DNA from: Rickettsiales bacterium | Lineage (GTDB): Bacteria > Pseudomonadota > Alphaproteobacteria > Rickettsiales > UBA3002 | Direction of reading: 5' to 3' | Assembly: GCA_021300075.1 (NCBI GenBank) | Contig: JAJTIB010000024.1 | Coordinates: forward strand, 1 to 18,208 | Length of the DNA stretch: 18,208 bases | In this document: positions 7,381-14,057 of the stretch, piece after piece | Layout of the letters: every line of letters starts with the position of its first letter | Numbering within the stretch: the stretch's first letter is position 1 | The notes under the pieces: model-generated | Told to the model about the DNA's origin: nothing | The model's database searches: none | What the model saw: only the letters and a program-made list of their open reading frames with translations | Program-made: the position numbers and the translations under genes

Positions 7381-8388
7381 TTATGCGCGCTGGGGACAAC
7401 AGCGAAATTGGGTGCAGCCCTCAATCCCGAAACTTCCGCCCAATACCAAGTCTTTGAGGGCGGCGATAAAGTGAGCATCCACTGAAACAGTCGGCACGCG
7501 GAAATAATGTTTCATGCCGTGATGTTCGGCCAGTTCTCGATATTCAACATCAAGCTCCACCAGTGTTTCCGAATGTTCAGAGACAAAAGCAATGGGCACG
7601 AGAATAATTGGCTTTCCGTCCTCAGCCGCTCGTGCGATTTCGTCTTCCGTACTTGGCCCAATCCATTTAAGCGGCCCCACGCGCGACTGATAACAATTGA
7701 CAAAATCGAGGCCAAAAATATCCATCTCGCGCACAATTGCCGCGGTCGTCTGCTCCACCTGCCATTGGTAAGGGTCGCCTTTTTTAATAATTTTTTCCGG
7801 TAAGCCATGCGCGGAAAATAAAATGCGCGGCGTACCGACTTCACTGGCCTGTTGATAGGCGCTGCGAATCAACTGCGCCTCCGCCGTAATAAACTCCCGC
7901 TCCACCGGATAACAACAGACACTGCGTGTCGGCGTTTTGATTTTTAATTTACTGCAAATCCTCTTCCAATCTTTAAATGACGACGCCGTGGTGGTCGTTG
8001 AAAATTGCGGATAAAGCGGCAGCAGAATTATTTCATCTGGCGCGAATTGCTGTACTTGTTTTGCGGTTTCCTCGCTCATGGGATGCCAATAACGCATACA
8101 AATAAAAACTTTATAATTACCATGAAACTTAAGCGTCGACTCAAGCGCCCGTGCCTGAGCTTGAGTATTAGGCAGAATAGGGGATCTTCCTCCCATTTTG
8201 GCATAAATACCACGTGCTTTAGGGCCGCGTTTTTTTGATATTAATTTCGCCAGAAATGTTCGAAAAATTCCTGGCAACCCAATAATTGCCGGATCATTAA
8301 AGAGATTAAATAAAAACGGTTCTACCGCCTCAAGTGTATCTGGCCCACCAAGATTAAATAAAATAACCGCAGTTTTTTTGGTGTTCAT
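7381..8388 (-). CDS. hemH: Ferrochelatase
   Basis: Inserts Fe(II) into protoporphyrin IX, the last step of haem synthesis. The product is 335 residues. It opens KKTAVILFNLGGPD and has the family blocks LLPLYPQFSTTTTAS, the catalytic histidine H194 in FSAHGLPEK, YQSRVGPLKWIGPSTEDE, and the catalytic-site glutamate E274 in VSEHSETLVELD. The C-terminus carries C325, C330 and C331 (GCTQFRCC), and a further pair C158-C159 lies mid-protein. Caulobacter ferrochelatase carries a [2Fe-2S] cluster, so this could be a cluster-binding form, but the spacing is only suggestive. The ATG overlaps the hemE stop (ATGA, 8385-8388), so translation is coupled to hemE. The gene is clearly more AT-rich than sucC or aroE. 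Confidence 0.96.
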   Translation of the reverse strand: MNTKKTAVILFNLGGPDTLEAVEPFLFNLFNDPAIIGLPGIFRTFLAKLISKKRGPKARGIYAKMGGRSPILPNTQAQARALESTLKFHGNYKVFICMRYWHPMSEETAKQVQQFAPDEIILLPLYPQFSTTTTASSFKDWKRICSKLKIKTPTRSVCCYPVEREFITAEAQLIRSAYQQASEVGTPRILFSAHGLPEKIIKKGDPYQWQVEQTTAAIVREMDIFGLDFVNCYQSRVGPLKWIGPSTEDEIARAAEDGKPIILVPIAFVSEHSETLVELDVEYRELAEHHGMKHYFRVPTVSVDAHFIAALKDLVLGGSFGIEGCTQFRCCPQRA

Positions 8389-9416
8389 CGCCGGTATGCT
8401 TTCAATTTTTCCACCAGCTTTTCAACGTGAGCCACAGGCATTTCAGGAATCATGCCGTGGCCGAGATTAAAAACAAACGGACGATTTTTATTGGCATTTA
8501 AAATCCGATCCGTTTCCTTCAAAGCCCCTTGAATATCATATGCTAATAATAAAGGGTCCAGGTTCCCCTGAAGCGGTATTTTTCCAGCTTGTAGTATCGC
8601 AAAATCCACAGGAGTCTGCATATCAATTCCAAGCATATCAATGCCGGTTGTGAGATAATTTTTCAAATAAAGCCCTGCGCCTTTTGGAAAACCAATCACT
8701 GGAATTTTTGGATGTTTTTGTTTTAATGCCGAGATAATTTTTCCAGTGGGCTCGACGGACCAGCGTTCAAATTGCACAGGTGTTAACAAACCCGCCCAGC
8801 TATCAAATAGCTGCACAATTTCAGCGCCAGATTCAATTTGCAAACTGAGATAATCTATCGTCGCTTCGGTTAATTTATCAATCAACAGCTGCATAGTCTG
8901 CGGATCAGATTGTGCAAACGCGCGGGAGGCAGCAAATTCCTTGCCGCTTTTTCCCTGTAGCATATAACAGGCAACCGTCCATGGTGCGCCGGCAAACCCT
9001 ATTAAACTCACATGGTCGGGAAGTTGTGGTTTAATTATTTTCAACGCCTCGGCAACGGGTGCTAATTTTTTGCGAATATCAGCCGTTGTAAATTTCTGAA
9101 TTCTTTCTTTTGTATTTGTGATCTCAACGCGCGGACCTTCTCCTTCTAAAAACTGCACATTCACCCCAAGTGCATAGGGAATCACCAGAATGTCGGAAAA
9201 CACAATCGCTCCATCCATCCCGAATCGGCGAATGGGCTGTAAGGTTATTTCGGCTGCAATTTCTGGATTAAAACAAGCATCAAGGAATGTTTTGGTTGTT
9301 GCTCGCAGGGCGCGGTATTCAGGTAAATAACGTCCTGCTTGCCGCATAAACCAAAAGGGAACAGTATTCGTTACTTCACCTTTGGCAGCACGAATTAGAA
9401 TTTTATCCTCAGACAC
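8385..9416 (-). CDS. hemE: Uroporphyrinogen decarboxylase
   Basis: Decarboxylates the four acetate side chains of uroporphyrinogen III to give coproporphyrinogen III, in the cytoplasm. The product is 343 residues. The N-terminal signature PFWFMRQAGRYLPEYR (20-35, with R25 and R29) and the active-site aspartate in VFSDILVIPYALG (D75) are present, as is GFAGAPWTVACYMLQG, the second family signature. The gene starts at GTG (9416-9414) with a modest AGGT upstream and overlaps hemH by 4 bp. It is the first gene of the hemE-hemH-hemJ group. Upstream lies a long AT-rich gap to divergent ppsR. In Caulobacter the same hemE/RP001 boundary contains the chromosome origin. Like hemH it is AT-rich compared with most of the window. 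Confidence 0.97.
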   Translation of the reverse strand: MSEDKILIRAAKGEVTNTVPFWFMRQAGRYLPEYRALRATTKTFLDACFNPEIAAEITLQPIRRFGMDGAIVFSDILVIPYALGVNVQFLEGEGPRVEITNTKERIQKFTTADIRKKLAPVAEALKIIKPQLPDHVSLIGFAGAPWTVACYMLQGKSGKEFAASRAFAQSDPQTMQLLIDKLTEATIDYLSLQIESGAEIVQLFDSWAGLLTPVQFERWSVEPTGKIISALKQKHPKIPVIGFPKGAGLYLKNYLTTGIDMLGIDMQTPVDFAILQAGKIPLQGNLDPLLLAYDIQGALKETDRILNANKNRPFVFNLGHGMIPEMPVAHVEKLVEKLKAYRR

Positions 9417-9771
9417 TAACTACTACCTATAATTTATTTATATAAAGGAAGAGGTGGTAGTGGACTATGCACGAAACGGGGATTACCACAATGTTAAAAA
9501 TATACCGGAATTCTACTCCCAGATATTTGAGAGGTGGTGCTGGTGGAATAACTTGTCTCATGGTAACCCCAACCCATGAAAAAATGAAGGGATTTGTCTT
9601 TTTTCAAAGAGCGGGAATTAAAAAGTAATCCCCATTTTTCTTTGGATAGTGACGAAGCTCTCACACAAGGGGATAGCTTGCGTCATAAGTCATAACTACG
9701 ATGTGGCAAAAGAGGAGCGGAGAAGTTATAGATATTCCGTACCGCATCTATTCACAGGGTTTAAATTACGC
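9417..9771. other. Candidate chromosomal replication origin (oriC) between hemE and ppsR
   Basis: This is the longest stretch without a supported gene, lying between divergent hemE and ppsR. In Caulobacter crescentus the chromosome origin lies between hemE and RP001, and RP001 belongs to the PpsR (DUF299) family. Seen here: 19 consecutive A/T bases at 9428-9446 as a possible unwinding element; CTATTCACA at 9748-9756, one mismatch from TTATNCACA; weaker DnaA-like sites TTTGGATAG (9641) and TGTGGCAAA (9702); TCCCCA at 9629-9634, like Caulobacter W-boxes; and tandem GTCATAA (9682-9695). Genes to the left are mostly on the minus strand and those to the right mostly on the plus strand. No CtrA site (TTAA-N7-TTAA) was seen. 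If ppsR starts at 9649, the gap shrinks to 232 bp and the best box falls in its 5' codons. Confidence 0.5.
9748..9756 (+). promoter_or_regulatory. Near-consensus DnaA box
   Basis: CTATTCACA matches TTATNCACA at all positions but the first. It lies 15 bp before the preferred ppsR start. A single nine-base match can occur by chance, so its weight comes from the hemE/ppsR location. Confidence 0.4.
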
Positions 9772-10599
9772 GTGCAGCAATTTCATCTCCATCTGGTTTC
9801 CGATTCTACCGGTGAAACTGTAAGCTCTGTGGCGCGCGCTGCCCTCGCCCAGTTTGAGCGCGTAGCACCAAACGAGCATTTATGGTCGCTGGTTCGTACC
9901 AAAAGTCAGCTTGAGAAAGTCATTGCCGGGCTTGAAGCCGCGCCGGGGATTGTGATGTTTACCCTGGTGGACGCGGCAATGCGTGAACAATTGCGCCAGG
10001 CCTGCGGGCGCCTGGGCGTGCCTTGCGTGCCGGTGCTGGGGCATGTGATCCGTGAATTTTCGAATTATCTCAAGGAAGAAGCATCCGGCACGGCCGGTCA
10101 GCAACATGAAATGAGCGAGGATTATTTCGCGCGGATTGATGCCATTAATTTTGCCCTCGAACATGATGATGGCCAGGCAACATGGGAATTAGAGCAGGCC
10201 GATATTGTGATTGTGGGCGTTTCGCGCACCAGTAAATCCCCGACCTGTGTGTATCTGGCCTACCGTGGCTATAAGGCTGCTAATATCCCGTTTGTGCCAA
10301 CTGTGCCATTGCCCGAAAACATCATGAATTTGAAGCAGCCCTTGGTGGTGGGACTTACGATCAACGATGACCGATTGATAGAAATTCGTCGTTCGCGGTT
10401 ACAGGCGATGAATCAAGAGGCCAATACTGATTATGTTCGCGAAGAGAGTGTTAAAGCAGAGATTGAGCTGGCGAAAAAAACCTTCCGCGCCCAGGGCTGG
10501 CCGGTGATTGATGTCACCCGCCGCTCGGTTGAGGAAACAGCCACTTTGATGATCCAATATCGTCTGCGCCAGATTGAAAAACGCCGCGCGACATCATGA
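9772..10599 (+). CDS. ppsR: Pyruvate, phosphate dikinase / PEP synthase regulatory protein (DUF299)
   Basis: Bifunctional serine/threonine kinase and phosphorylase that inactivates or reactivates PEP synthase or pyruvate phosphate dikinase. With the GTG at 9772 the product is 275 residues, the usual size (E. coli 277), beginning VQQFHLHLVSDSTGETV. The nucleotide-binding loop GVSRTSKSPT lies at about residues 149-158. Other family blocks are VLGHVIREF, MSEDYFARIDAINFALEHDDG and NIPFVPTVPLP. The frame stays open upstream to a GTG at 9649, which would add 41 residues. That extension does not resemble the family and has no good Shine-Dalgarno, although the one for 9772 is also poor. The target enzyme is not in the window. 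The stop overlaps aroE by 4 bp. In many relatives maf lies between these genes; here it is absent. Confidence 0.95.
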   Translation: MQQFHLHLVSDSTGETVSSVARAALAQFERVAPNEHLWSLVRTKSQLEKVIAGLEAAPGIVMFTLVDAAMREQLRQACGRLGVPCVPVLGHVIREFSNYLKEEASGTAGQQHEMSEDYFARIDAINFALEHDDGQATWELEQADIVIVGVSRTSKSPTCVYLAYRGYKAANIPFVPTVPLPENIMNLKQPLVVGLTINDDRLIEIRRSRLQAMNQEANTDYVREESVKAEIELAKKTFRAQGWPVIDVTRRSVEETATLMIQYRLRQIEKRRATS

Positions 10600-11414
10600 G
10601 CGGGAATGTCACAGGACTTATCGGGTATCCCGTGGCGCATTCCAGATCGCCATGTATTCATAATTTCTGGCGTCAACGCTACGGTATCTCTGGGCGCTAT
10701 GAGTTGTTGCCTATTCCCCCTGAGCAGCTAGCGGGTAAAATTTCTCAATTGAAGGCGCGGGGGCTTATCGGATTTAATGTTACGGTACCGCATAAAATAA
10801 CCATCATGGACTATGTGGATGGGGTAGATGAGGCCGCACAGAAAATCGGTGCGGTCAATATCGTCACCCATCATAACGGAAAATGGCAGGGCAGTAATAG
10901 CGACGCCTATGGTTTCATCACCCATCTGCGCGAAAGGGTTGGAGAGCTTGCCCCTTATCTCCCGCGCGTCGTTTTGCTTGGTGCGGGCGGTGCGGCGCGA
11001 GCGGCGGTTGTGGCGCTGCAGGAGGCGAAGGCAGGCGAGATTGTGGTGATTAATCGCACGCCGGAATCCGCCCGCAAACTGGGCGCGGAATTCGGGGTGC
11101 AGATAGCGCCGTGGGATAAGCGTGAGGCGGTACTCTCTCGTGCAACTTTGCTCGTCAACACCACCAGTCTTGGCATGACGGGAAAAGAAAAACTGCCATT
11201 AAATCTTGAGAATCTGCCGCACTCGGCGGCAGTCTATGACATTGTCTATGCGCCGCTTGAAACGGATTTACTACGCGATGCGCGCCTGCGCGGCCATAGG
11301 GCGGTCGATGGGTTGGGGATGTTATTGTATCAGGCCCAGCGCGCGTTCGCCCTGTGGCATGGGGTGACCCCGGCGGTGGATGAGGCGCTGCGGAAAGAGG
11401 TGCTGAAGTCATGA
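10596..11414 (+). CDS. aroE: Shikimate dehydrogenase
   Basis: NADPH-dependent reduction of 3-dehydroshikimate to shikimate in aromatic amino acid synthesis. The product is 272 residues. The substrate-binding region shows GYPVAHSRSP (10-19), NVTVPHK with catalytic K67, and NSDAYGF with D103. The dinucleotide loop GAGGAARA is at 129-136, followed by NRTPESARKL, NTTSLGM, and the C-terminal GLGMLLYQAQRAF. Both catalytic residues are present. The ATG overlaps the ppsR stop (ATGA) and the TGA stop overlaps coaE, so three genes are translated as a coupled chain. It is among the most GC-rich genes in the window. Confidence 0.97.
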   Translation: MSGNVTGLIGYPVAHSRSPCIHNFWRQRYGISGRYELLPIPPEQLAGKISQLKARGLIGFNVTVPHKITIMDYVDGVDEAAQKIGAVNIVTHHNGKWQGSNSDAYGFITHLRERVGELAPYLPRVVLLGAGGAARAAVVALQEAKAGEIVVINRTPESARKLGAEFGVQIAPWDKREAVLSRATLLVNTTSLGMTGKEKLPLNLENLPHSAAVYDIVYAPLETDLLRDARLRGHRAVDGLGMLLYQAQRAFALWHGVTPAVDEALRKEVLKS

Positions 11415-12001
11415 TGGTGATCGGCATCACGGGAGGCCTGGCTTCGGGCAAAACCACATTGGCGCGGATGCTGCAGCGGCGCGGATTTGTGCATATCAAT
11501 GCCGATAAAATTGTGCATGATTTGCTGCAGCATGACGCGCAGGTGATTGCAGCAATTTCCGCTGCATTTCCGAGCGTAACTGCGGCCAAAAAAATTGATC
11601 GACGAAAATTAGGCGAACTTGTCAGTCACGACGAAGCGTCGCTCGCAATCCTTGAAGAAATTTTACATCCGGCGGTACGCCGCGCCGAAATTGCTGCGAT
11701 TAAACTGGCGATGCGCCAGCGTCGTAAAGCAGTGCTTTTCGACGTGCCGCTTTTATTTGAAACGGGTGCGGATGATTTATGTGATGTGACAATTACGGCC
11801 ACCGCGCCCGAGCCTCACCGCAGGCGCCGCGCCTTTCTGCGTCCGCATATGACGCCGGAAAAATACGCGCGGCTAACCGCCCGACAGTATTGCGAGTCCG
11901 AACGATTGGCGCTTGCGGATATGGTTATCCCCACTGGCCTTGGGAAGTGCTTTACTCGCCGCCTTGCGACTCTATGGTTGAAGGAATTGGGCTTGGTGTA
12001 G
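11411..12001 (+). CDS. coaE: Dephospho-CoA kinase
   Basis: Phosphorylates the ribose 3'-hydroxyl of dephospho-CoA, the last step of CoA synthesis. The product is 196 residues, near the normal 200. The P-loop GGLASGKT is at residues 8-15, followed by the substrate-site INADKIVHDLL (D32) and the core strand VLFDVPLLFETG. Two adjacent in-frame ATGs exist (11411 and 11414). The first is preferred because AGAGG sits 10 bases upstream and it makes the ATGA overlap with aroE. It is followed at once by a perfect 12-bp palindrome (12002-12029). The ppsR-aroE-coaE-dnaQ order is a well-known alphaproteobacterial neighbourhood. Confidence 0.97.
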   Translation: MMVIGITGGLASGKTTLARMLQRRGFVHINADKIVHDLLQHDAQVIAAISAAFPSVTAAKKIDRRKLGELVSHDEASLAILEEILHPAVRRAEIAAIKLAMRQRRKAVLFDVPLLFETGADDLCDVTITATAPEPHRRRRAFLRPHMTPEKYARLTARQYCESERLALADMVIPTGLGKCFTRRLATLWLKELGLV

Positions 12002-12029
12002 TGTCATCCCGGCGAATGCCGGGATGACA
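12002..12029. repeat. Perfect 12-bp inverted repeat after coaE
   Basis: TGTCATCCCGGC (12002-12013) and its exact complement GCCGGGATGACA (12018-12029) flank a GAAT loop, starting one base after the coaE stop. The word GTCATCCCGGC...GCCGGGATGAC resembles a palindromic repeat I know to be dispersed in many proteobacterial genomes. No T-run follows on either strand, so it is not a typical intrinsic terminator, though the hairpin could protect mRNA ends. Confidence 0.75.
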
Positions 12030-12040
12030 GCTAAAAACGA

Positions 12041-12130
12041 GCCTGCGTAGCGCGAAGCGCGAGCCGCGAGCGTCAGCGACGCGAGGGGGTGTGGGCGGCA
12101 GCCCCGCAGCCCCCACCGTCGCATAGCGAC
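12041..12130. repeat. GC-rich hairpin cluster upstream of dnaQ
   Basis: Successive short stems fill this stretch: GCGC-GAA-GCGC (12050-12060), GCGTC-AGC-GACGC (12070-12082), an imperfect hairpin joining GGGGG (12085-12089) to CCCCC (12110-12114) with inner GGGC/GCCC, and GTCGC-ATA-GCGAC (12118-12130). The last ends just before the dnaQ Shine-Dalgarno GAGAGGA (12134-12140). It looks like a dispersed intergenic repeat; no second copy is in the window. Confidence 0.5.
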
Positions 12131-12144
12131 AATGAGAGGAACCC

Positions 12145-12819
12145 ATGCGCGAAATTGTCTTTGATACTGAAACCACGGGGCTTGACCCCTATTCCGGCCA
12201 CCGGGTTGTTGAAATTGGGTGCGTAGAACTCATGAATCATCTGCCTACGGGTCGACATTTTCATTGCTATCTGAACCCCGAGCGCATGATGCCCAAAGAG
12301 GCCGAGCAGATTCATGGCTTGAGCGATGATTTTCTAAAAGATAAGCCTTTGTTTAAGGCGCTGGCAGCAGATTTCTTGCGATTTATCGCGGACGATCCTC
12401 TGATTATTCATAACGCTGCCTTTGATATGAAATTCATTAATGCTGAGCTCGAGCTGGCGGGATTTCCCCGGCTTGATGATGGCCGTGCGCGCGATACAGT
12501 ATTTATGGCGCGACAGAAATTCCCCGGCCAGTCGGCCAGTCTTGATGCTTTGTGTAAGCGTTTTGCGATAGATCTTTCAGCACGCACCAAACATGGTGCG
12601 CTGATGGACGCGCAGCTTCTCGCCGAAGTCTATTTGGAGCTTCTGGGCGGTCGTCAGGCGGCGCTAACGCTGGAACGCCAGACGAGCGGGGATTATGCGA
12701 TGACGGGCGACATGCCGCCGGCAGCGTTACCGATTCGGCATTTTCCGCCAACGGCGGACGAGATTGCCGCCCATAAAGTCATGCTTGAGAAAATCAAGAA
12801 CCCGATCTGGAGTGCTTAG
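12145..12819 (+). CDS. dnaQ: DNA polymerase III epsilon subunit (proofreading exonuclease)
   Basis: 3'-5' exonuclease of the replicase core, removing misincorporated bases in complex with the DnaE polymerase. The product is 224 residues. The DEDDh catalytic set is complete: D7 and E9 in FDTETTG, D94 in NAAFDMKF, and H150 with D155 in RTKHGALMDAQ. After the nuclease domain, QTSGDY (179-184) occupies the place of the E. coli clamp-binding QTSMAF. The remaining tail (to IWSA) would be the polymerase-binding segment. ATG at 12145 follows GAGAGGA with a 4-base spacer. The stop overlaps the convergent secB stop by 4 bp. It is separated from coaE by the palindrome and hairpin cluster, so it may have its own expression unit. 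Confidence 0.97.
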   Translation: MREIVFDTETTGLDPYSGHRVVEIGCVELMNHLPTGRHFHCYLNPERMMPKEAEQIHGLSDDFLKDKPLFKALAADFLRFIADDPLIIHNAAFDMKFINAELELAGFPRLDDGRARDTVFMARQKFPGQSASLDALCKRFAIDLSARTKHGALMDAQLLAEVYLELLGGRQAALTLERQTSGDYAMTGDMPPAALPIRHFPPTADEIAAHKVMLEKIKNPIWSA

Positions 12820-13331
12820 GCATTTGTTTTGGGCGGCGTGTTGCGCTGCTGGTTATAGAGCGAGAAGAAGTCAATGGGGTCCATCTGCAGGGGCGGGAAG
12901 CCGCCATCGCGCGTAATATCCACTACAACACGGCGCGCAAAAGGATAGAGCAGAAAGCCACCCTGAATAAACACGATCTGGTCAATCGCTTCTGACGGCA
13001 CATTTTTGATTTCGAGCACGCCGGCATAGGTCAGATCAACAATGAATAGTGTTGCATTATCGCTAATGGCGCGGGCGACAATTTGGATGGCGAGTTCGAA
13101 CACCGATTCGTCTAAGCGTTGGGCGCCAAGATTGATGCTGACCTCCATCTGCGGGGGCTCTTTGAGAGAGAAAAGGCTTTGCGGCGCGCGCGGGTTTTCG
13201 AATGACAAGTCTTTGATATATTGAGCCCGAAGGGCAATAGAAGCCCCTGCCTGCGGCGCGGAGTCTTCTTTGTCGTCGCGGGGTTCGGTTGTGATGTCTC
13301 CCGACGCAGCATTTTCGGCCTTTTGTTTCAT
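12816..13331 (-). CDS. secB: Protein-export chaperone SecB
   Basis: Tetrameric cytosolic chaperone that keeps preproteins unfolded and hands them to SecA. The product is 171 residues from ATG 13331, with an acidic, low-complexity N-terminus and then the SecB fold: ALRAQYIKDLSFENP, EVSINLGAQRLDESVFEL, PSEAIDQIVFIQGGFLLYPFAR, and GGFPPLQMDPIDFFSLY, all family hallmarks. A second ATG at 13346 would add five residues, but AAGGA sits five bases before 13331, so that start is chosen. The gene is convergent with dnaQ (stops overlap, 12816-12819) and divergent from the Tim44-like gene. It is one of only two right-hand features on the minus strand. Its promoter candidate overlaps that of the divergent operon. 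Confidence 0.97.
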   Translation of the reverse strand: MKQKAENAASGDITTEPRDDKEDSAPQAGASIALRAQYIKDLSFENPRAPQSLFSLKEPPQMEVSINLGAQRLDESVFELAIQIVARAISDNATLFIVDLTYAGVLEIKNVPSEAIDQIVFIQGGFLLYPFARRVVVDITRDGGFPPLQMDPIDFFSLYNQQRNTPPKTNA

Positions 13332-13339
13332 AACTATCC

Positions 13340-13368
13340 TTGTCATTTGTCCGAGTTTTCTCTATATC
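13340..13368 (+). promoter_or_regulatory. Promoter of the Tim44-like/mltA/smr operon
   Basis: TTGTCA (13340-13345) and TATATC (13363-13368) are separated by exactly 17 bases, giving five and four of six consensus matches. The start would lie near 13375, about 25 bases before the GTG at 13401. On the opposite strand TAGACG (13388-13383) and TATAGA (13366-13361), spaced 16, could serve secB; the two -10 elements overlap. Confidence 0.45.
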
Positions 13369-13400
13369 AGCCGTCTTACCCGCGTCTAGGAGAAAATCAC

Positions 13401-14057
13401 GTGGAAGGATTCGGTTACGGCGATATTATTGTGATTGGTGCAATTGCGGCATTCATCATCCTGCGTTATCGGGCAATGCTGGGCGAACAGTCGGGTCGCG
13501 ATCCGGCTTCGATAAAGCCCGCACCCGTGACGGAGACGATGGAGCCCGTCATTCGTGTCAGCGAGCGCGAGAAGCCTTTGGTCGTTCCGAGTGAATCCGC
13601 GACAAGCTATGCGCCTGCGCTTGCAAGTCAGTTCAAGGCCATGCAGGCTATCGACAGCCAATTTACGCCGGAGGATTTTCTGCAAGGTGCGCGGATGGCG
13701 TTTGAGATGGTCATCAAGGCCTTTAGCGAACATGACCGTGATATGCTGAAAATGCTTCTTTCACCCGCGATTTTCAGTAATTTTGATGCGGCCATGCGCG
13801 ATCAGGAATCGCGCCAAGTGCGTCAGGAAACAACACTGGTTGCGGTGACGGAAAGTAACATTACGAGTGCAAATCTGCGCGGAAAAATTGCAGAATTGAC
13901 GGTGGCCATCACCAGCGAGCAGATCCATTTGCAGCGTGATGCGGCAGGGAAAATCACCGGCGGTGACGCAAGTCGGGTCGAAACCGTGGCCGATGAATGG
14001 GTCTTCACCCGTGATTTGACCTCCACCAGCCCCAACTGGCTGGTGAGTGAGACATAG
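13401..14057 (+). CDS. Tim44-like domain inner-membrane protein
   Basis: A 218-residue protein with an N-terminal membrane anchor (about 8-22, DIIVIGAIAAFIILRYRAML) and a C-terminal Tim44-like fold. The fold is recognisable from FTPEDFLQGARMAFEMVIKAFSEHD, the acidic ESRQVRQET region and the closing DEWVFTRDLTSTSPNWLVSET. Bacterial Tim44-like (TimA) proteins are related to the mitochondrial import motor adaptor and are thought to act at the inner membrane. The start is GTG 13401 with AGGAG eight bases upstream; the longer open frame from 13221 lies over secB and is rejected. Divergent from secB and first gene of an operon with mltA and smr, it overlaps mltA by 11 bp. Its placement beside secB is usual in alphaproteobacteria, fitting a role in envelope or protein translocation. 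Confidence 0.9.
   Translation: MEGFGYGDIIVIGAIAAFIILRYRAMLGEQSGRDPASIKPAPVTETMEPVIRVSEREKPLVVPSESATSYAPALASQFKAMQAIDSQFTPEDFLQGARMAFEMVIKAFSEHDRDMLKMLLSPAIFSNFDAAMRDQESRQVRQETTLVAVTESNITSANLRGKIAELTVAITSEQIHLQRDAAGKITGGDASRVETVADEWVFTRDLTSTSPNWLVSET

Noticed and set aside
9467..9628. 53-codon plus-strand ORF in the hemE-ppsR gap
   Set aside because: ATG with only a distant purine-rich stretch (about 12 bases upstream), no recognisable product, and it lies across the candidate origin. It is better explained as chance, though not excluded.
9649..9771. 41-residue N-terminal extension of ppsR from GTG 9649
   Set aside because: The extra residues do not resemble the family, the ribosome site is poor, and the 275-residue form has the normal length. 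Kept only as an alternative.
11155..11589. 144-residue minus-strand frame across the aroE/coaE junction
   Set aside because: Antisense to two certain genes, low complexity, no family resemblance.
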